Shown here one piece after another: positions 1 through 7,262 of a stretch of DNA of 64,000 nucleotides (the first letter of the stretch is position 1; each line of letters opens with the position of its first letter). The translations under genes and the position numbers were made by a program. The notes beneath the pieces were generated by a model. That model made no database searches. It was not told the origin of the DNA and saw nothing but the letters and a program-made list of their open reading frames with translations. Origin of the DNA: a virus; the IMG/VR virus record IMGVR_UViG_3300009514_000004, positions 1 through 64,000 of that record. One strand, written 5' to 3'.

Positions 1-25
1 GCGTCTTCGTAGACAGGGTGACCCA
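1..25 (+). promoter_or_regulatory. Partial copy of phage promoter-like element (P1)
   Basis: TCGTAGACAGGGTGACCC at the window edge matches the downstream half of the recurring TTGCTT-N19-TAGNTA element; the upstream box would lie outside the window. It precedes the gene starting at 53 and is followed by a GACCC/GGGTC mini-hairpin like copies P2 and P3. Confidence 0.6.
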
Positions 26-52
26 CGAGGGTCCCACCACCACGGAGACGCC

Positions 53-292
53 ATGCACACCCAGATTCACAGCTGCTACGACGACGAGACCGGTTACCAC
101 GAGGACCACGTCGAGTGCTGTGACGACTGCGGTGCGCCCCTGGTCGACCCCGACTACCACTGCGACGGCGAGTGCGCCGACGAGCTGGAGTACCAGCGCT
201 ACCAGCGGACCCTTCGGGTCCTGGCCACCCGGCCGACCCCGAACGCGCTCGAGCGCCTCGGTTTCTACGCCGACGAGGACCTGCCTTTCTAG
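53..292 (+). CDS. Small Cys-rich, zinc-ribbon-like protein (79 aa)
   Basis: Unrecognised small acidic protein. Paired cysteines (ECCDDCGAP near residues 22-30, then HCDGEC near 37-42) look like a zinc-binding knuckle. It lies about 35 nt downstream of the P1 promoter-like element, which suggests it is expressed from that promoter. GC-rich third codon positions support coding. Function unknown. Confidence 0.7.
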   Translation: MHTQIHSCYDDETGYHEDHVECCDDCGAPLVDPDYHCDGECADELEYQRYQRTLRVLATRPTPNALERLGFYADEDLPF

Positions 293-592
293 GGCTTGGT
301 CCTCTCCGGGTCCTCTCCGGGTCCTCTCCGGACCCCTGTGCAGACTTGATAATCGCGCCGTATAATATTCGTGAGCAATAATTACCGGCACTTAGGGCTA
401 GCGTTCCCTGAAACCACCTCTCGCGGTAACACCGCGGTAACGGTTTTTCCTCTTCCGGTGCTTAGCGGCTCCTCTCCGGCGCTCGCTCGGGGCGTTGTGA
501 GACTGCCGTAAACCGAAAAGATCAATGATTCTACAGCCTGAAAGTTCTCGAGGAGGGATTCCCATCCGTCGTGTAGAGAAATCTGATCCAGG
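293..592. other. 300-nt intergenic region without a supported gene
   Basis: Holds three tandem 11-bp repeats at its start and an unusually AT-rich patch near 345-385 containing TATAAT (361-366). The nearest good -35-like box (TTGATA, 346-351) is only 9 nt away, so a sigma-70 promoter is not convincing. No coding frame looks genuine. Confidence 0.5.
298..330. repeat. Three tandem copies of GGTCCTCTCCG
   Basis: Units at 298-308, 309-319 and 320-330 are identical 11-mers directly downstream of the gene ending at 292, followed by GACCCC. A looser copy (CTCCTCTCCGG) is seen near 469-479. Confidence 0.9.
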
Positions 593-623
593 TTGCTTAT
601 TCTGATCCAGCTCCTCGTAGACA
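593..623 (+). promoter_or_regulatory. Phage promoter-like element P2
   Basis: TTGCTT (593-598), 19-nt spacer, TAGACA (618-623), then GTGTGACCCCGGAGGGGTC that can fold into a 5' hairpin. It matches nine other full copies in the window and sits 51 nt upstream of the PAPS-reductase-like start codon. Confidence 0.75.
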
Positions 624-673
624 GTGTGACCCCGGAGGGGTCGCCCGAACACCACCTACTAGGAGCCACCACG

Positions 674-1876
674 ATGATGACCCTCGCCGCCGCCATGAAC
701 GCCACTGACTTCGACCTCAAGGCCGCCGCCAAGGCCGCCGGTTACGATTGGGCTGACAAGCGCAACGAGAAGAACTCGGAGTACGGCCGCAAGGCGTTCC
801 TCCGCGCCCTCGAGAACAGCGACGACGTCAAGGCCGCCATCGTGGCCAAGGTCAACGAGCTGAACGACGCCGGCGCGATCTTCATCGTGAGCCACAGCGG
901 CGGCAAGGACAGCCAGGCGCTTTACCAGGTTATCAAGGCGATCGTGCCGCAGGAGCGCATCATCGTCATCCACGCGCTGCTGCCTGAGGTCGACTGGGAC
1001 GGCATCCCCCAGCACATCATGGCGACCATCGACGCGGGCACCGAGTACCACGAGGTCGTCGCAGTCAACAAGGCCGGCGAGACCAAGACCTTCTTCGACA
1101 TGGTCGAGGCCAGCGCCCTCCGCCTGAGCCGCCAGGGCCGCTCTGACAAGGTCAGCCCGTGGCCGAGCCCGGCGACCCGCCAGTGCACGAGCGACCTCAA
1201 GCGCGGACCCATCGAGAAGGCCATCCGCCACGCCCTGAAGGCCCGCGGCGCCAAGGTCGTCGTCGACTGCACCGGCATCCGCTCCGACGAGAGCTGCCAG
1301 CGCAAGAACGCCCCCCGTTTCGAGAAGCACGTCAGCCAGAGCGTCGCCGGCCGTAGCTGGTACCGCTGGGCGGCCATCAAGGACATGACGACCGCCGACG
1401 TCTTCCAGACGATCGCCGACGCCGGTCAGAAGCCGCACGCGGCCTACGCCAAGGGCATGAGCCGGCTGTCCTGCTCCTTCTGCATCATGGCGAGCAAGTG
1501 CGACCTCCGCACCGCCGCGACGCTCCGCCCGGCGCTGTACGAGCGCTACGTCGAGACCGAGAAGCAGGTCGGCAAGACCATGATGATGAGCCGGCTGCCC
1601 CTCGAGGAGCATGTTGGGATGACGGTCGCCGAGGCCAAGGCCGCCAGTGCGGCGCCCCAGGCTGACGACCTCAACGAGAAGGAGCAGATGGTCCTGGTCG
1701 AGCTGACCGAGCGCGAGACCTCGATGCACCTGAACGAGCTGGCCGCGACCCTGTTCGCCGCCGACTGGAGCAGCCGCCCGGTGTGGGCCAAGCGTCAGGT
1801 CAGCAACAGCGTCCGCCGGCTGGTCAGCCGCGGCCTGGTCGTCCAGACCGGTCGCGGGACCTACGCGGCGGCCTGA
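674..1876 (+). CDS. PAPS reductase-like PP-loop enzyme fused to a C-terminal winged helix (400 aa)
   Basis: N-PP-loop family enzyme related to phosphoadenosine-phosphosulfate reductase and DndC. The ATP-binding SGGKDS motif lies near residue 75. Downstream are CTSDLKRGPI and CSFCIMASKCDL cysteine motifs as in phage PAPS-reductase-like proteins. The last ~75 residues (after LNEKEQ) look like a winged-helix DNA-binding domain. Start ATG 674 is chosen because AGGAG (661-665) is 8 nt upstream; an open frame extends further 5' through the promoter. A strong hairpin terminator follows at 1927. Substrate is unknown; sulfur chemistry on nucleic acid or sulfate activation are both possible. Confidence 0.85.
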   Translation: MMTLAAAMNATDFDLKAAAKAAGYDWADKRNEKNSEYGRKAFLRALENSDDVKAAIVAKVNELNDAGAIFIVSHSGGKDSQALYQVIKAIVPQERIIVIHALLPEVDWDGIPQHIMATIDAGTEYHEVVAVNKAGETKTFFDMVEASALRLSRQGRSDKVSPWPSPATRQCTSDLKRGPIEKAIRHALKARGAKVVVDCTGIRSDESCQRKNAPRFEKHVSQSVAGRSWYRWAAIKDMTTADVFQTIADAGQKPHAAYAKGMSRLSCSFCIMASKCDLRTAATLRPALYERYVETEKQVGKTMMMSRLPLEEHVGMTVAEAKAASAAPQADDLNEKEQMVLVELTERETSMHLNELAATLFAADWSSRPVWAKRQVSNSVRRLVSRGLVVQTGRGTYAAA

Positions 1877-1926
1877 GCTTCCGGGAGACGCGCTCGACCT
1901 GAGCGCGCACTCGCTTCCGTCAACCG

Positions 1927-1957
1927 CAGCCTCGAGGCTTCTTCGGCCTCGGGGCTG
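1927..1957 (+). terminator. Rho-independent terminator-like hairpin
   Basis: An 11-bp stem (CAGCCTCGAGG 1927-1937 with CCTCGGGGCTG 1947-1957, one G-U pair) with a 9-nt loop, followed by a pyrimidine-rich TCCTCTTT tract, 50 nt after the stop of the PAPS-reductase-like gene. Confidence 0.7.
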
Positions 1958-2018
1958 TCCTCTTTGGTGCGTTGGCCTTCACATCTAGGGGAGGCCATCG
2001 ACGGAAAAGCGAGATCGG

Positions 2019-2049
2019 TTGCTGATTCTGATCCAGCTCCTCGTAGATA
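2019..2049 (+). promoter_or_regulatory. Phage promoter-like element P3
   Basis: TTGCTG (2019-2024), 19-nt spacer, TAGATA (2044-2049), then GGGTGACCCCGGAGGGTCACCC, a perfect short hairpin at the expected RNA 5' end. Nearly identical to P2 over more than 50 nt. 50 nt upstream of the HD-protein start. Confidence 0.8.
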
Positions 2050-2098
2050 GGGTGACCCCGGAGGGTCACCCGAACACCACCACTGCCGAGGAGGCAAC

Positions 2099-2572
2099 AT
2101 GCTGAACGCGCTCGATATCACCTGGACCCTCAACGCCCACCAGGGACAGTCGCGCAAGCATGACGGAACCACCCCCTACGCCACCCACCCGATCTGGGCG
2201 GCCACGACCCTCCTCCACGAGACCACCCTGCCCGCCGAGCTGCGCAAGCACGGCGCGGCGGCCCTCCTCTACCACGACCTCCTCGAGGACACCGACGCCG
2301 GGCTGCCCCCCTGGGCCAGCGCCCAGGCCACCGCCTGGACCCACGAGCTGACCTTCGAGGGCGGCTTCGCGCAGGAGCAGGAGGAGATCTGGAGCCGGAG
2401 CACCGAGGCGAAACTCCTCAAGCTCTACGACAAGGCCAGCAACCTCCTCGACGGGGCCTGGATGAAGCCCGAGAAGCGGGCCGCCTACCTGGCCTACACC
2501 GCGCGCCTCAGCGCGGAGGTCGAGGCAACCTACGGACCCCTGAACATCACCCGCCTCCTCGCGGCCCTCTAG
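2099..2572 (+). CDS. HD-domain hydrolase, RelA/SpoT or MESH1-like (157 aa)
   Basis: Resembles the hydrolase domain of SpoT/MESH1 small alarmone hydrolases. AHQGQSRK near residue 14 and TPYATHP around 27-33 supply the first histidines. LLYHDLLEDTD near 57-67 is the HD(x)ED metal motif, and KLYDKASNL near 109 matches the KxxDxxxN region. A phage enzyme of this type could remove (p)ppGpp or related alarmones; substrate not shown by sequence. Short compared with full SpoT, consistent with a stand-alone hydrolase domain. ATG follows GAGGAGG. Confidence 0.75.
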   Translation: MLNALDITWTLNAHQGQSRKHDGTTPYATHPIWAATTLLHETTLPAELRKHGAAALLYHDLLEDTDAGLPPWASAQATAWTHELTFEGGFAQEQEEIWSRSTEAKLLKLYDKASNLLDGAWMKPEKRAAYLAYTARLSAEVEATYGPLNITRLLAAL

Positions 2573-2605
2573 GCCACGGCGAGGCCCAAGCCCCGGATAC
2601 GAGCC

Positions 2606-2857
2606 ATGAACGACATCTACAACAAAGGCGACAAGGTCTGCATCGGCGCGGGCGACCTCACCTTCGAGGGCGAGGTCAGGGCGGTTATCCCGATGAACCG
2701 GGACAACGCCAGCAACGACCAGATGCTGACCCACAACTACATCGTCGTGACCTACAACAACGGCGACGTAGATACCGTGGCCCGGTTCCACCAGCGGCGG
2801 TCTGGCCACATCGTCAACAGCCAGAGGTTCACCCTGAAATCCGAGTCGGGTGCTTAG
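2606..2857 (+). CDS. Hypothetical protein (83 aa)
   Basis: Unrecognised; beta-rich sequence beginning MNDIYNKGDKVCIG and alternating hydrophobic residues suggest a small SH3-like barrel. Its stop codon TAG (2855-2857) lies inside promoter-like element P4, so the next transcript starts at the end of this gene. Confidence 0.7.
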   Translation: MNDIYNKGDKVCIGAGDLTFEGEVRAVIPMNRDNASNDQMLTHNYIVVTYNNGDVDTVARFHQRRSGHIVNSQRFTLKSESGA

Positions 2858-2880
2858 TTCGCCTCGACACCTCGTAGACC
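2850..2880 (+). promoter_or_regulatory. Phage promoter-like element P4
   Basis: GTGCTT (2850-2855), 19-nt spacer, TAGACC (2875-2880), then AGGTGAACTACTTCACC, a GGTGAA/TTCACC hairpin at the predicted RNA 5' end. The hairpin sequence differs from P2 and P3 but the stem is kept. Confidence 0.7.
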
Positions 2881-2911
2881 AGGTGAACTACTTCACCCCG
2901 GAGGCAATCGG

Positions 2912-3253
2912 ATGAGACCCCTTCGCGTCACCATCGACTTCGGTGGGCTCGACCCGGCCGACGACGAGTTCGCCTCGGTCGAGGACTTCGTCGAGTTCCT
3001 CTGGGACGACGACCGCACGGAGTTCGACTGGCGGCACCTCAACTGCCTGGCCTCTCGCACGGGTAAGTCCAACAGAGCCCTCCGGCAGGAGCTGGAGGGT
3101 TGGGGGCTCAAGCTCGCCGAACGCAAGCGCCCCAACAAGACACGCGGCTTCCAGACGTCGTCGCACGACCGCTGGTATGGCCCCGGCTCGAGCCCGACCC
3201 ACGGTGGGTCGGGGTGGGAAGAGATCACCGGCATGGCCGGGAGGAAAGGCTAG
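2912..3253 (+). CDS. Conserved phage hypothetical protein (113 aa)
   Basis: The C-terminal part (KTRGFQTSSHDRWYGPGSS then HGGSGWEEI) is a motif I recognise from small phage and plasmid proteins of unknown function. The N-terminus is acidic. First gene of a tightly spaced rightward operon to about 5609, transcribed from P4. No function inferred. Confidence 0.75.
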   Translation: MRPLRVTIDFGGLDPADDEFASVEDFVEFLWDDDRTEFDWRHLNCLASRTGKSNRALRQELEGWGLKLAERKRPNKTRGFQTSSHDRWYGPGSSPTHGGSGWEEITGMAGRKG

Positions 3254-3255
3254 AG

Positions 3256-3546
3256 ATGGATATCCCCCCGATCCGAATTAGTGAGGAGGCCATTCAACGT
3301 ATCCGCGATGAGGGGATGTGTCCTCAAGCGTTCCTCAACGAGGAGGTCCCTCATTTCGTTCGTACGTGCGCCCCCTACCCTAAGGTGATGGACGCACAAC
3401 TCCCCAACGGTGAGATCCTCGCCACTTTGGTTCAGGTCCGTCCCGGAGAAGACATCTGGGTAGGGATTTCCGCTGACCATGTCTTGGCGACCTTAGAGAA
3501 ACTGAACGAGGGGGTGATGCCGATGGCACCTCCCGGGGAGGCTTAG
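3256..3546 (+). CDS. Hypothetical protein (96 aa)
   Basis: Start ATG 3256 is chosen over an upstream in-frame start because GGAAAGG precedes it and it begins 2 nt after the previous stop. Sequence MDIPPIRISEEAIQ then an alternating hydrophobic pattern; no recognised motif. Confidence 0.7.
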   Translation: MDIPPIRISEEAIQRIRDEGMCPQAFLNEEVPHFVRTCAPYPKVMDAQLPNGEILATLVQVRPGEDIWVGISADHVLATLEKLNEGVMPMAPPGEA

Positions 3547-3548
3547 GG

Positions 3549-3824
3549 ATGAAGTGGACTGTGACCATCGAGGGGGTCGACCTCGGCTCCCTCATCCCCT
3601 CGGAAGAGGCTCTCCAGCCGCACGACTACCCCCTCGAGGTGTGGGCTCGGGAGGTCCTTTTCAGCCTGCTCAACGACCTCAAGGTCAACAAGCTCGAGAA
3701 GAAAGTGGAGGCGGTCTTGGAGACCAACCCCCACATCAAGAAGGCCCTGGTCGCCTCTTTCGACGCCGACGTCGCGGTGGTCGACCACCTGATGCGCAAC
3801 CTGAAACTCACCCGAGAGGAGTGA
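3549..3824 (+). CDS. Hypothetical protein (91 aa)
   Basis: Unrecognised, acidic and probably helical. It starts 2 nt after the previous stop and is followed after 1 nt by the next start, so it is part of a translationally coupled operon. Confidence 0.7.
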   Translation: MKWTVTIEGVDLGSLIPSEEALQPHDYPLEVWAREVLFSLLNDLKVNKLEKKVEAVLETNPHIKKALVASFDADVAVVDHLMRNLKLTREE

Positions 3825-3825
3825 C

Positions 3826-4177
3826 ATGACCATGGCTACCGACAATACCGTCCGGGACATACGAGCGCGGCTCGAGGCTCGACGCGCGGCGACACGCACC
3901 GACATCCTGCTCGGTGACTTCAACGCGTACGTCGACGACCTGCAACCTCCACATCAAGCTGCTCCTTCTCGACGAGCGTGTCGAGGGTTACCCGGTGGCC
4001 GACTGGCTCCCCGAGTACGTCCAGGAGGAGCTGTGGACCGTCCTCTACTACGAGATTGAGTACGGCCACATCCCCGGTCGGCGAGAGCGCGACCAAGCTC
4101 CCTGGGTCGTCGAGGCCCTGGAAAACTCCCCCGCCTACCCCGAGGGGTGGCTTCCCCGAAATCGGAGAACATCATGA
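3826..4177 (+). CDS. Hypothetical protein, split by an apparent +1 frameshift
   Basis: The frame from ATG 3826 (preceded by GAGAGGAG) encodes MTMATDNTV up to GDFNAYVDDL and then degenerates. From about 3942 the +1 frame continues with NLHIKLLLLDERVEGYP to the stop at 4177 with normal codon use. Joining the two at CTG-C-AAC gives one plausible protein of about 116 aa. No stop codon or obvious slippery site is at the junction, so a sequence error or mutation is as likely as programmed shifting. Confidence 0.5.
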
Positions 4178-4380
4178 CCAAGAAGCAGCTCATCGAAGCC
4201 CTGGCCGACTTCCCCGACGACGCCGACATCATCGTGGTCTACGTGGCCAACCAGGTCGACGTGACGGTCGACATTCTCGCGCCACAGGTCGCCGACAACA
4301 ACGGCGCGGCCATGCTCATGACCACTGAGTTCGCTGCGGGCGACACCCACAAGCGCTGGTTCGGTAGGCCGCAGGGATGA
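4174..4380 (+). CDS. Hypothetical protein (68 aa)
   Basis: MTKKQLIEALADFPDDADI followed by VVYVANQ: small phage proteins with a similar N-terminus are common but uncharacterised. ATG 4174 with GGAG at 4164-4167; overlaps the previous stop by 4 nt. Confidence 0.7.
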   Translation: MTKKQLIEALADFPDDADIIVVYVANQVDVTVDILAPQVADNNGAAMLMTTEFAAGDTHKRWFGRPQG

Positions 4381-4412
4381 GGAAGGGAACCCACTACTCA
4401 CAGGAGTTCAGC

Positions 4413-4622
4413 ATGACCATCGCCGACGTTCAGACCCGAGTGAAAGCGTCTCAAGACGCGTGGAAGGAAGGCGGCTTCTCCAAGCCGCTGAACATCAAGT
4501 CCGACCTGTACAGGGACCTGCTGTACGCGATCGCCACTGGCGAAGCCGAAGACCCCAAGGCCATGGCTGCCGCGGCTCTCCAGCTGACCGCCGACGAGGC
4601 TCTGCCGGGCCCGAGGCCATGA
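4413..4622 (+). CDS. Hypothetical protein (69 aa)
   Basis: ATG 4413 has AGGAG 6 nt upstream and is preferred to in-frame ATG 4377. Sequence beginning MTIADVQTRVKAS, alpha-helical, no recognised domain. Its stop overlaps the next start (ATGA). Confidence 0.65.
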   Translation: MTIADVQTRVKASQDAWKEGGFSKPLNIKSDLYRDLLYAIATGEAEDPKAMAAAALQLTADEALPGPRP

Positions 4623-5008
4623 CTCCGGACAACGGCGGTCTCAGCCTCCCGACTGAGCCCGACACCTGGGTGCAGTGCGTGACCGACTGGGGGGAGTTTC
4701 TCGAGGGCACCCGCAAGTCCTTCTGGTCATGGCGGCGTACCAAACACACGGTGCGCGCCTGGAACGAGGACACGACCCCGGAGGGCGGCCTGACCGCCAA
4801 GCTCGTTGTCTGGGTCGACGACCAAGAGGTCGAGAGCTTCACCCAGGAACGCGGGTACGTGCGGTTCACGTTCCGCGCCCCGATGTACGACAGCCCTCCA
4901 CCGGCCCTGTGCCTCGAGGGCATCACCGAGACCCAGATCCTCAACCTGGCTGGCCTCTTCACGACCCACCAGCTGTTGAGCAGCCTGGGCGCCGGATCCA
5001 GGGAGTAG
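4619..5008 (+). CDS. Hypothetical protein (129 aa)
   Basis: Overlaps the previous gene by 4 nt (ATGA at 4619). Contains WVQCVTDWGEFLEGT and aromatic, beta-strand-like segments; no family recognised. Same operon. Confidence 0.7.
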   Translation: MTPDNGGLSLPTEPDTWVQCVTDWGEFLEGTRKSFWSWRRTKHTVRAWNEDTTPEGGLTAKLVVWVDDQEVESFTQERGYVRFTFRAPMYDSPPPALCLEGITETQILNLAGLFTTHQLLSSLGAGSRE

Positions 5009-5016
5009 AAGGGAGC

Positions 5017-5247
5017 ATGGTCATCCAGTCACAGGTGCTGCGCGTCCGCGACAAGGACAACCAGGACGCGCACAAGGCGGCCAAGGCCGGCGGCTACCAC
5101 GAGTTCGGGGAGCCTTGGTCCGGCTACGCCAAGTGCACCTACTGCGGCCACCTGGCCGCGACCGCGGTCCTCGAGTTCGCTCGAGAGGCGGTCGCCGCCG
5201 GCAAACCAAAAGCAACCTCGTGGACAGCGGGGAGGGGGTACCGATGA
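5017..5247 (+). CDS. Small protein with a CxxC (76 aa)
   Basis: ATG 5017 follows GAAGGGAGC. A single KCTYCGH motif near residue 48 suggests metal binding or redox. It overlaps the next start by 4 nt. Unknown function. Confidence 0.7.
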   Translation: MVIQSQVLRVRDKDNQDAHKAAKAGGYHEFGEPWSGYAKCTYCGHLAATAVLEFAREAVAAGKPKATSWTAGRGYR

Positions 5248-5609
5248 GCGTCGTATCTCAAGAGACCAGCCGAGCGTTTCGGCGCAAGAAGCAGTGCAAG
5301 GCGTGCCCGTGGAAGGTCTCCACGGTTCCCGACGAGGACATCCCTGGCGGTTACTCCGTCGACAAACACAAGCGGCTCTGCCACCTCAAGGATGACGCTG
5401 GATACCTGGAGACCGGCCGCATCATGGGGTGCCACGAGAGCCCTGCGGAAGACCCCGTAGCGTGCGTCGGGTGGCTTGTCCATGAGCTAGGCCCCGGCAA
5501 CAACATCGGACTGCGCATGAGCCTCATGCGCGGCCACATCGGTCGACTCGAGACCGAAGGGGAGCAACACACCTGCATCGAAGACACGCTTCCCTGCAAC
5601 AAACCCTGA
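5244..5609 (+). CDS. DUF6283-like Cys/His protein (121 aa)
   Basis: RKKQCKACPWKVSTVPDEDI then MGCHES and two more cysteines resemble the phage/actinobacterial family usually labelled DUF6283 (assignment from memory). Six or more conserved Cys/His suggest metal binding. Last gene of the P4 operon; a 146-nt gap follows. Confidence 0.7.
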   Translation: MSVVSQETSRAFRRKKQCKACPWKVSTVPDEDIPGGYSVDKHKRLCHLKDDAGYLETGRIMGCHESPAEDPVACVGWLVHELGPGNNIGLRMSLMRGHIGRLETEGEQHTCIEDTLPCNKP

Positions 5610-5755
5610 CCTGACGACGATAGGAGAGTGTGGCCCAACCCACGAAATCGTGTCCCTTACAAGATGAGGGTTATCAAAACGGGCCCTCCTCGCATCTATA
5701 GGGGTGAGACCCACAGGAGACTGAACTTGATACCGTTGTGTAGTAGAGTTGATCT

Positions 5756-6286
5756 ATGGCCAACACCGACACAGACCTCGCGTGGGCAGCGGGCATCATC
5801 GACGGAGAGGGCTGCCTCTCGATGAACCGCCAACGCGCCAGCACTCGCAAGGACCTTCGGACCGACACTTTCCGTCCGTTGTTGAAGGTGACCATGGGTC
5901 ATCGGGAGACCATTGAGCGTCTGTTCGAGATGTTCCAGGTGGGCAGTGTTCAGAACCATGTGGCACGGTCCAAGAAGGTGAATGCGAGCTGGACCTGGCT
6001 CTGCCAGTGCGCCCAAGTGTGGCCTCCTTTGGAGCAGGTGTTTCCCTACCTCTTGACCAAACGGGAGGAGGCCGAGCTTCTCCTCCGGTTCCGTGAAGAG
6101 GTGCCCTCCGGGTTGGTTGGGGGCTCGGAAGGGAATCCTGTGGTCGCTGATGAGGTCGTTGACCTCAAAGCCAGGTTCTACTGGCAACTCAGGATGTTGA
6201 AATCGCGCTGGCGGTTCTATGCCGCCAGGCTGAAACCCGAAGAGCGGACGGAGATCGTCCGGCTGGGAATGGAGGTTTTGCCGTGA
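5756..6286 (+). CDS. Free-standing LAGLIDADG homing endonuclease (176 aa)
   Basis: WAAGIIDGEGCLSM near residues 10-23 is the diagnostic LAGLIDADG helix with its catalytic acid. One motif is visible, so it probably acts as a homodimer. It lies between a hypothetical gene and the Toprim gene, overlapping the latter's start by 4 nt, so translation may be coupled. Likely a selfish insertion. Confidence 0.85.
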   Translation: MANTDTDLAWAAGIIDGEGCLSMNRQRASTRKDLRTDTFRPLLKVTMGHRETIERLFEMFQVGSVQNHVARSKKVNASWTWLCQCAQVWPPLEQVFPYLLTKREEAELLLRFREEVPSGLVGGSEGNPVVADEVVDLKARFYWQLRMLKSRWRFYAARLKPEERTEIVRLGMEVLP

Positions 6287-7227
6287 CGATGTCGCGAGAA
6301 CGAATCGTGGAGATCTCGAATGAGATCATCGAAGAATACGCTCGGGAGTATGGGCTGACACTGACTCTTCGACAGCTCTATTACCAGTTCGTCGGGCGGG
6401 GTCTGCTGCCCAACGGTGACAACGTGTACAAGCGCATCGGGGCGACGCTCACGGACGCGCGCCTGTGTGGCGACTTCCCGCTCGACGGGCTCGAGGACCG
6501 CGGCCGGTCCGTCGGTGAGACCGACACTCAGTGCGATGACGACATCGACGGCGCCATCGACGACGCGGCCGACTCCATCTCACGGACCCCGTTCTTCCTC
6601 CGGTACGGCAAGTGGTACGGCCAGCCGACCAAGGTCTTCGTGTGGATCGAGAAGGACGCCCTCGCCGGTGTCGTCGAGGGTGTCTGCTCCAGGGAAGGCG
6701 TCGGCCTCTTCCCCTGCCGCGGGTACCCCTCGGTCTCGTCGCTGGCTGCCTGGGTCCGGTCGACCTACGAGGTCCTCTGCGACGAGTATGGCGACGTGGA
6801 CAGCAACGCGGTCATCCTGTACCTGGGCGACCACGACCCCGACGGCCTTCAGATCCCGATCAGTGCGGCTACCAACATCCGCATCATCCAGGAGCTGGAG
6901 GACCAGCAGTTCGACTTCGAGATGAAGCGCATCGCGCTGACCATCCCGCAGATCCGGCAACACAACCCGCCGCCGATGCCCGCCAAGAAGTCCTCAGCCA
7001 GGTACGCGGCCTACAAAGCCAAGACCGGTCTCGACGACGCCTGGGAGCTGGACGCGCTGGACCCGCCGACGCTGCGGGCCCTGGTTCAGACCGAGATCGC
7101 CCGGTACTACGACAAGACCATCTGGCGCGCGAACCTGGCGACCATCCAAGAGCTGCGCGAGCAGATGGTCGAGCAGATGTGCGAGGACCCGGTCTGGCTC
7201 GAGCAGCAGCTGCGCCGAAGGTTCTAG
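6283..7227 (+). CDS. Topoisomerase VI A / Spo11-like Toprim protein (314 aa)
   Basis: The N-terminal ~60 residues (LRQLYYQFVGRGLL) resemble the winged-helix 5Y-CAP region, including the paired tyrosines of TopoVI-A-like proteins. The Toprim fold follows: the acid of WIEKDALAG near residue 121 and the DHDPDG metal motif near 183. Phage proteins of this type lack the TopoVI-B ATPase, and none is seen here. Could be a nuclease or DNA-cleaving enzyme. Followed after 35 nt by a metallophosphoesterase. Confidence 0.75.
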   Translation: MTMSRERIVEISNEIIEEYAREYGLTLTLRQLYYQFVGRGLLPNGDNVYKRIGATLTDARLCGDFPLDGLEDRGRSVGETDTQCDDDIDGAIDDAADSISRTPFFLRYGKWYGQPTKVFVWIEKDALAGVVEGVCSREGVGLFPCRGYPSVSSLAAWVRSTYEVLCDEYGDVDSNAVILYLGDHDPDGLQIPISAATNIRIIQELEDQQFDFEMKRIALTIPQIRQHNPPPMPAKKSSARYAAYKAKTGLDDAWELDALDPPTLRALVQTEIARYYDKTIWRANLATIQELREQMVEQMCEDPVWLEQQLRRRF

Positions 7228-7262
7228 TCGGGGAGCTGCCCCGTCGCTATCTTAGGGAGACC

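Noticed and set aside
346-366. TTGATA and TATAAT as a sigma-70 promoter
   Set aside because: The spacer is only 9 nt; no -35 box lies at 16-18 nt.
659-1729. 356-aa leftward open frame
   Set aside because: Antisense to the PAPS-reductase-like gene; Leu/Gly/Val/Asp/Arg-rich composition typical of a GC-rich shadow frame.
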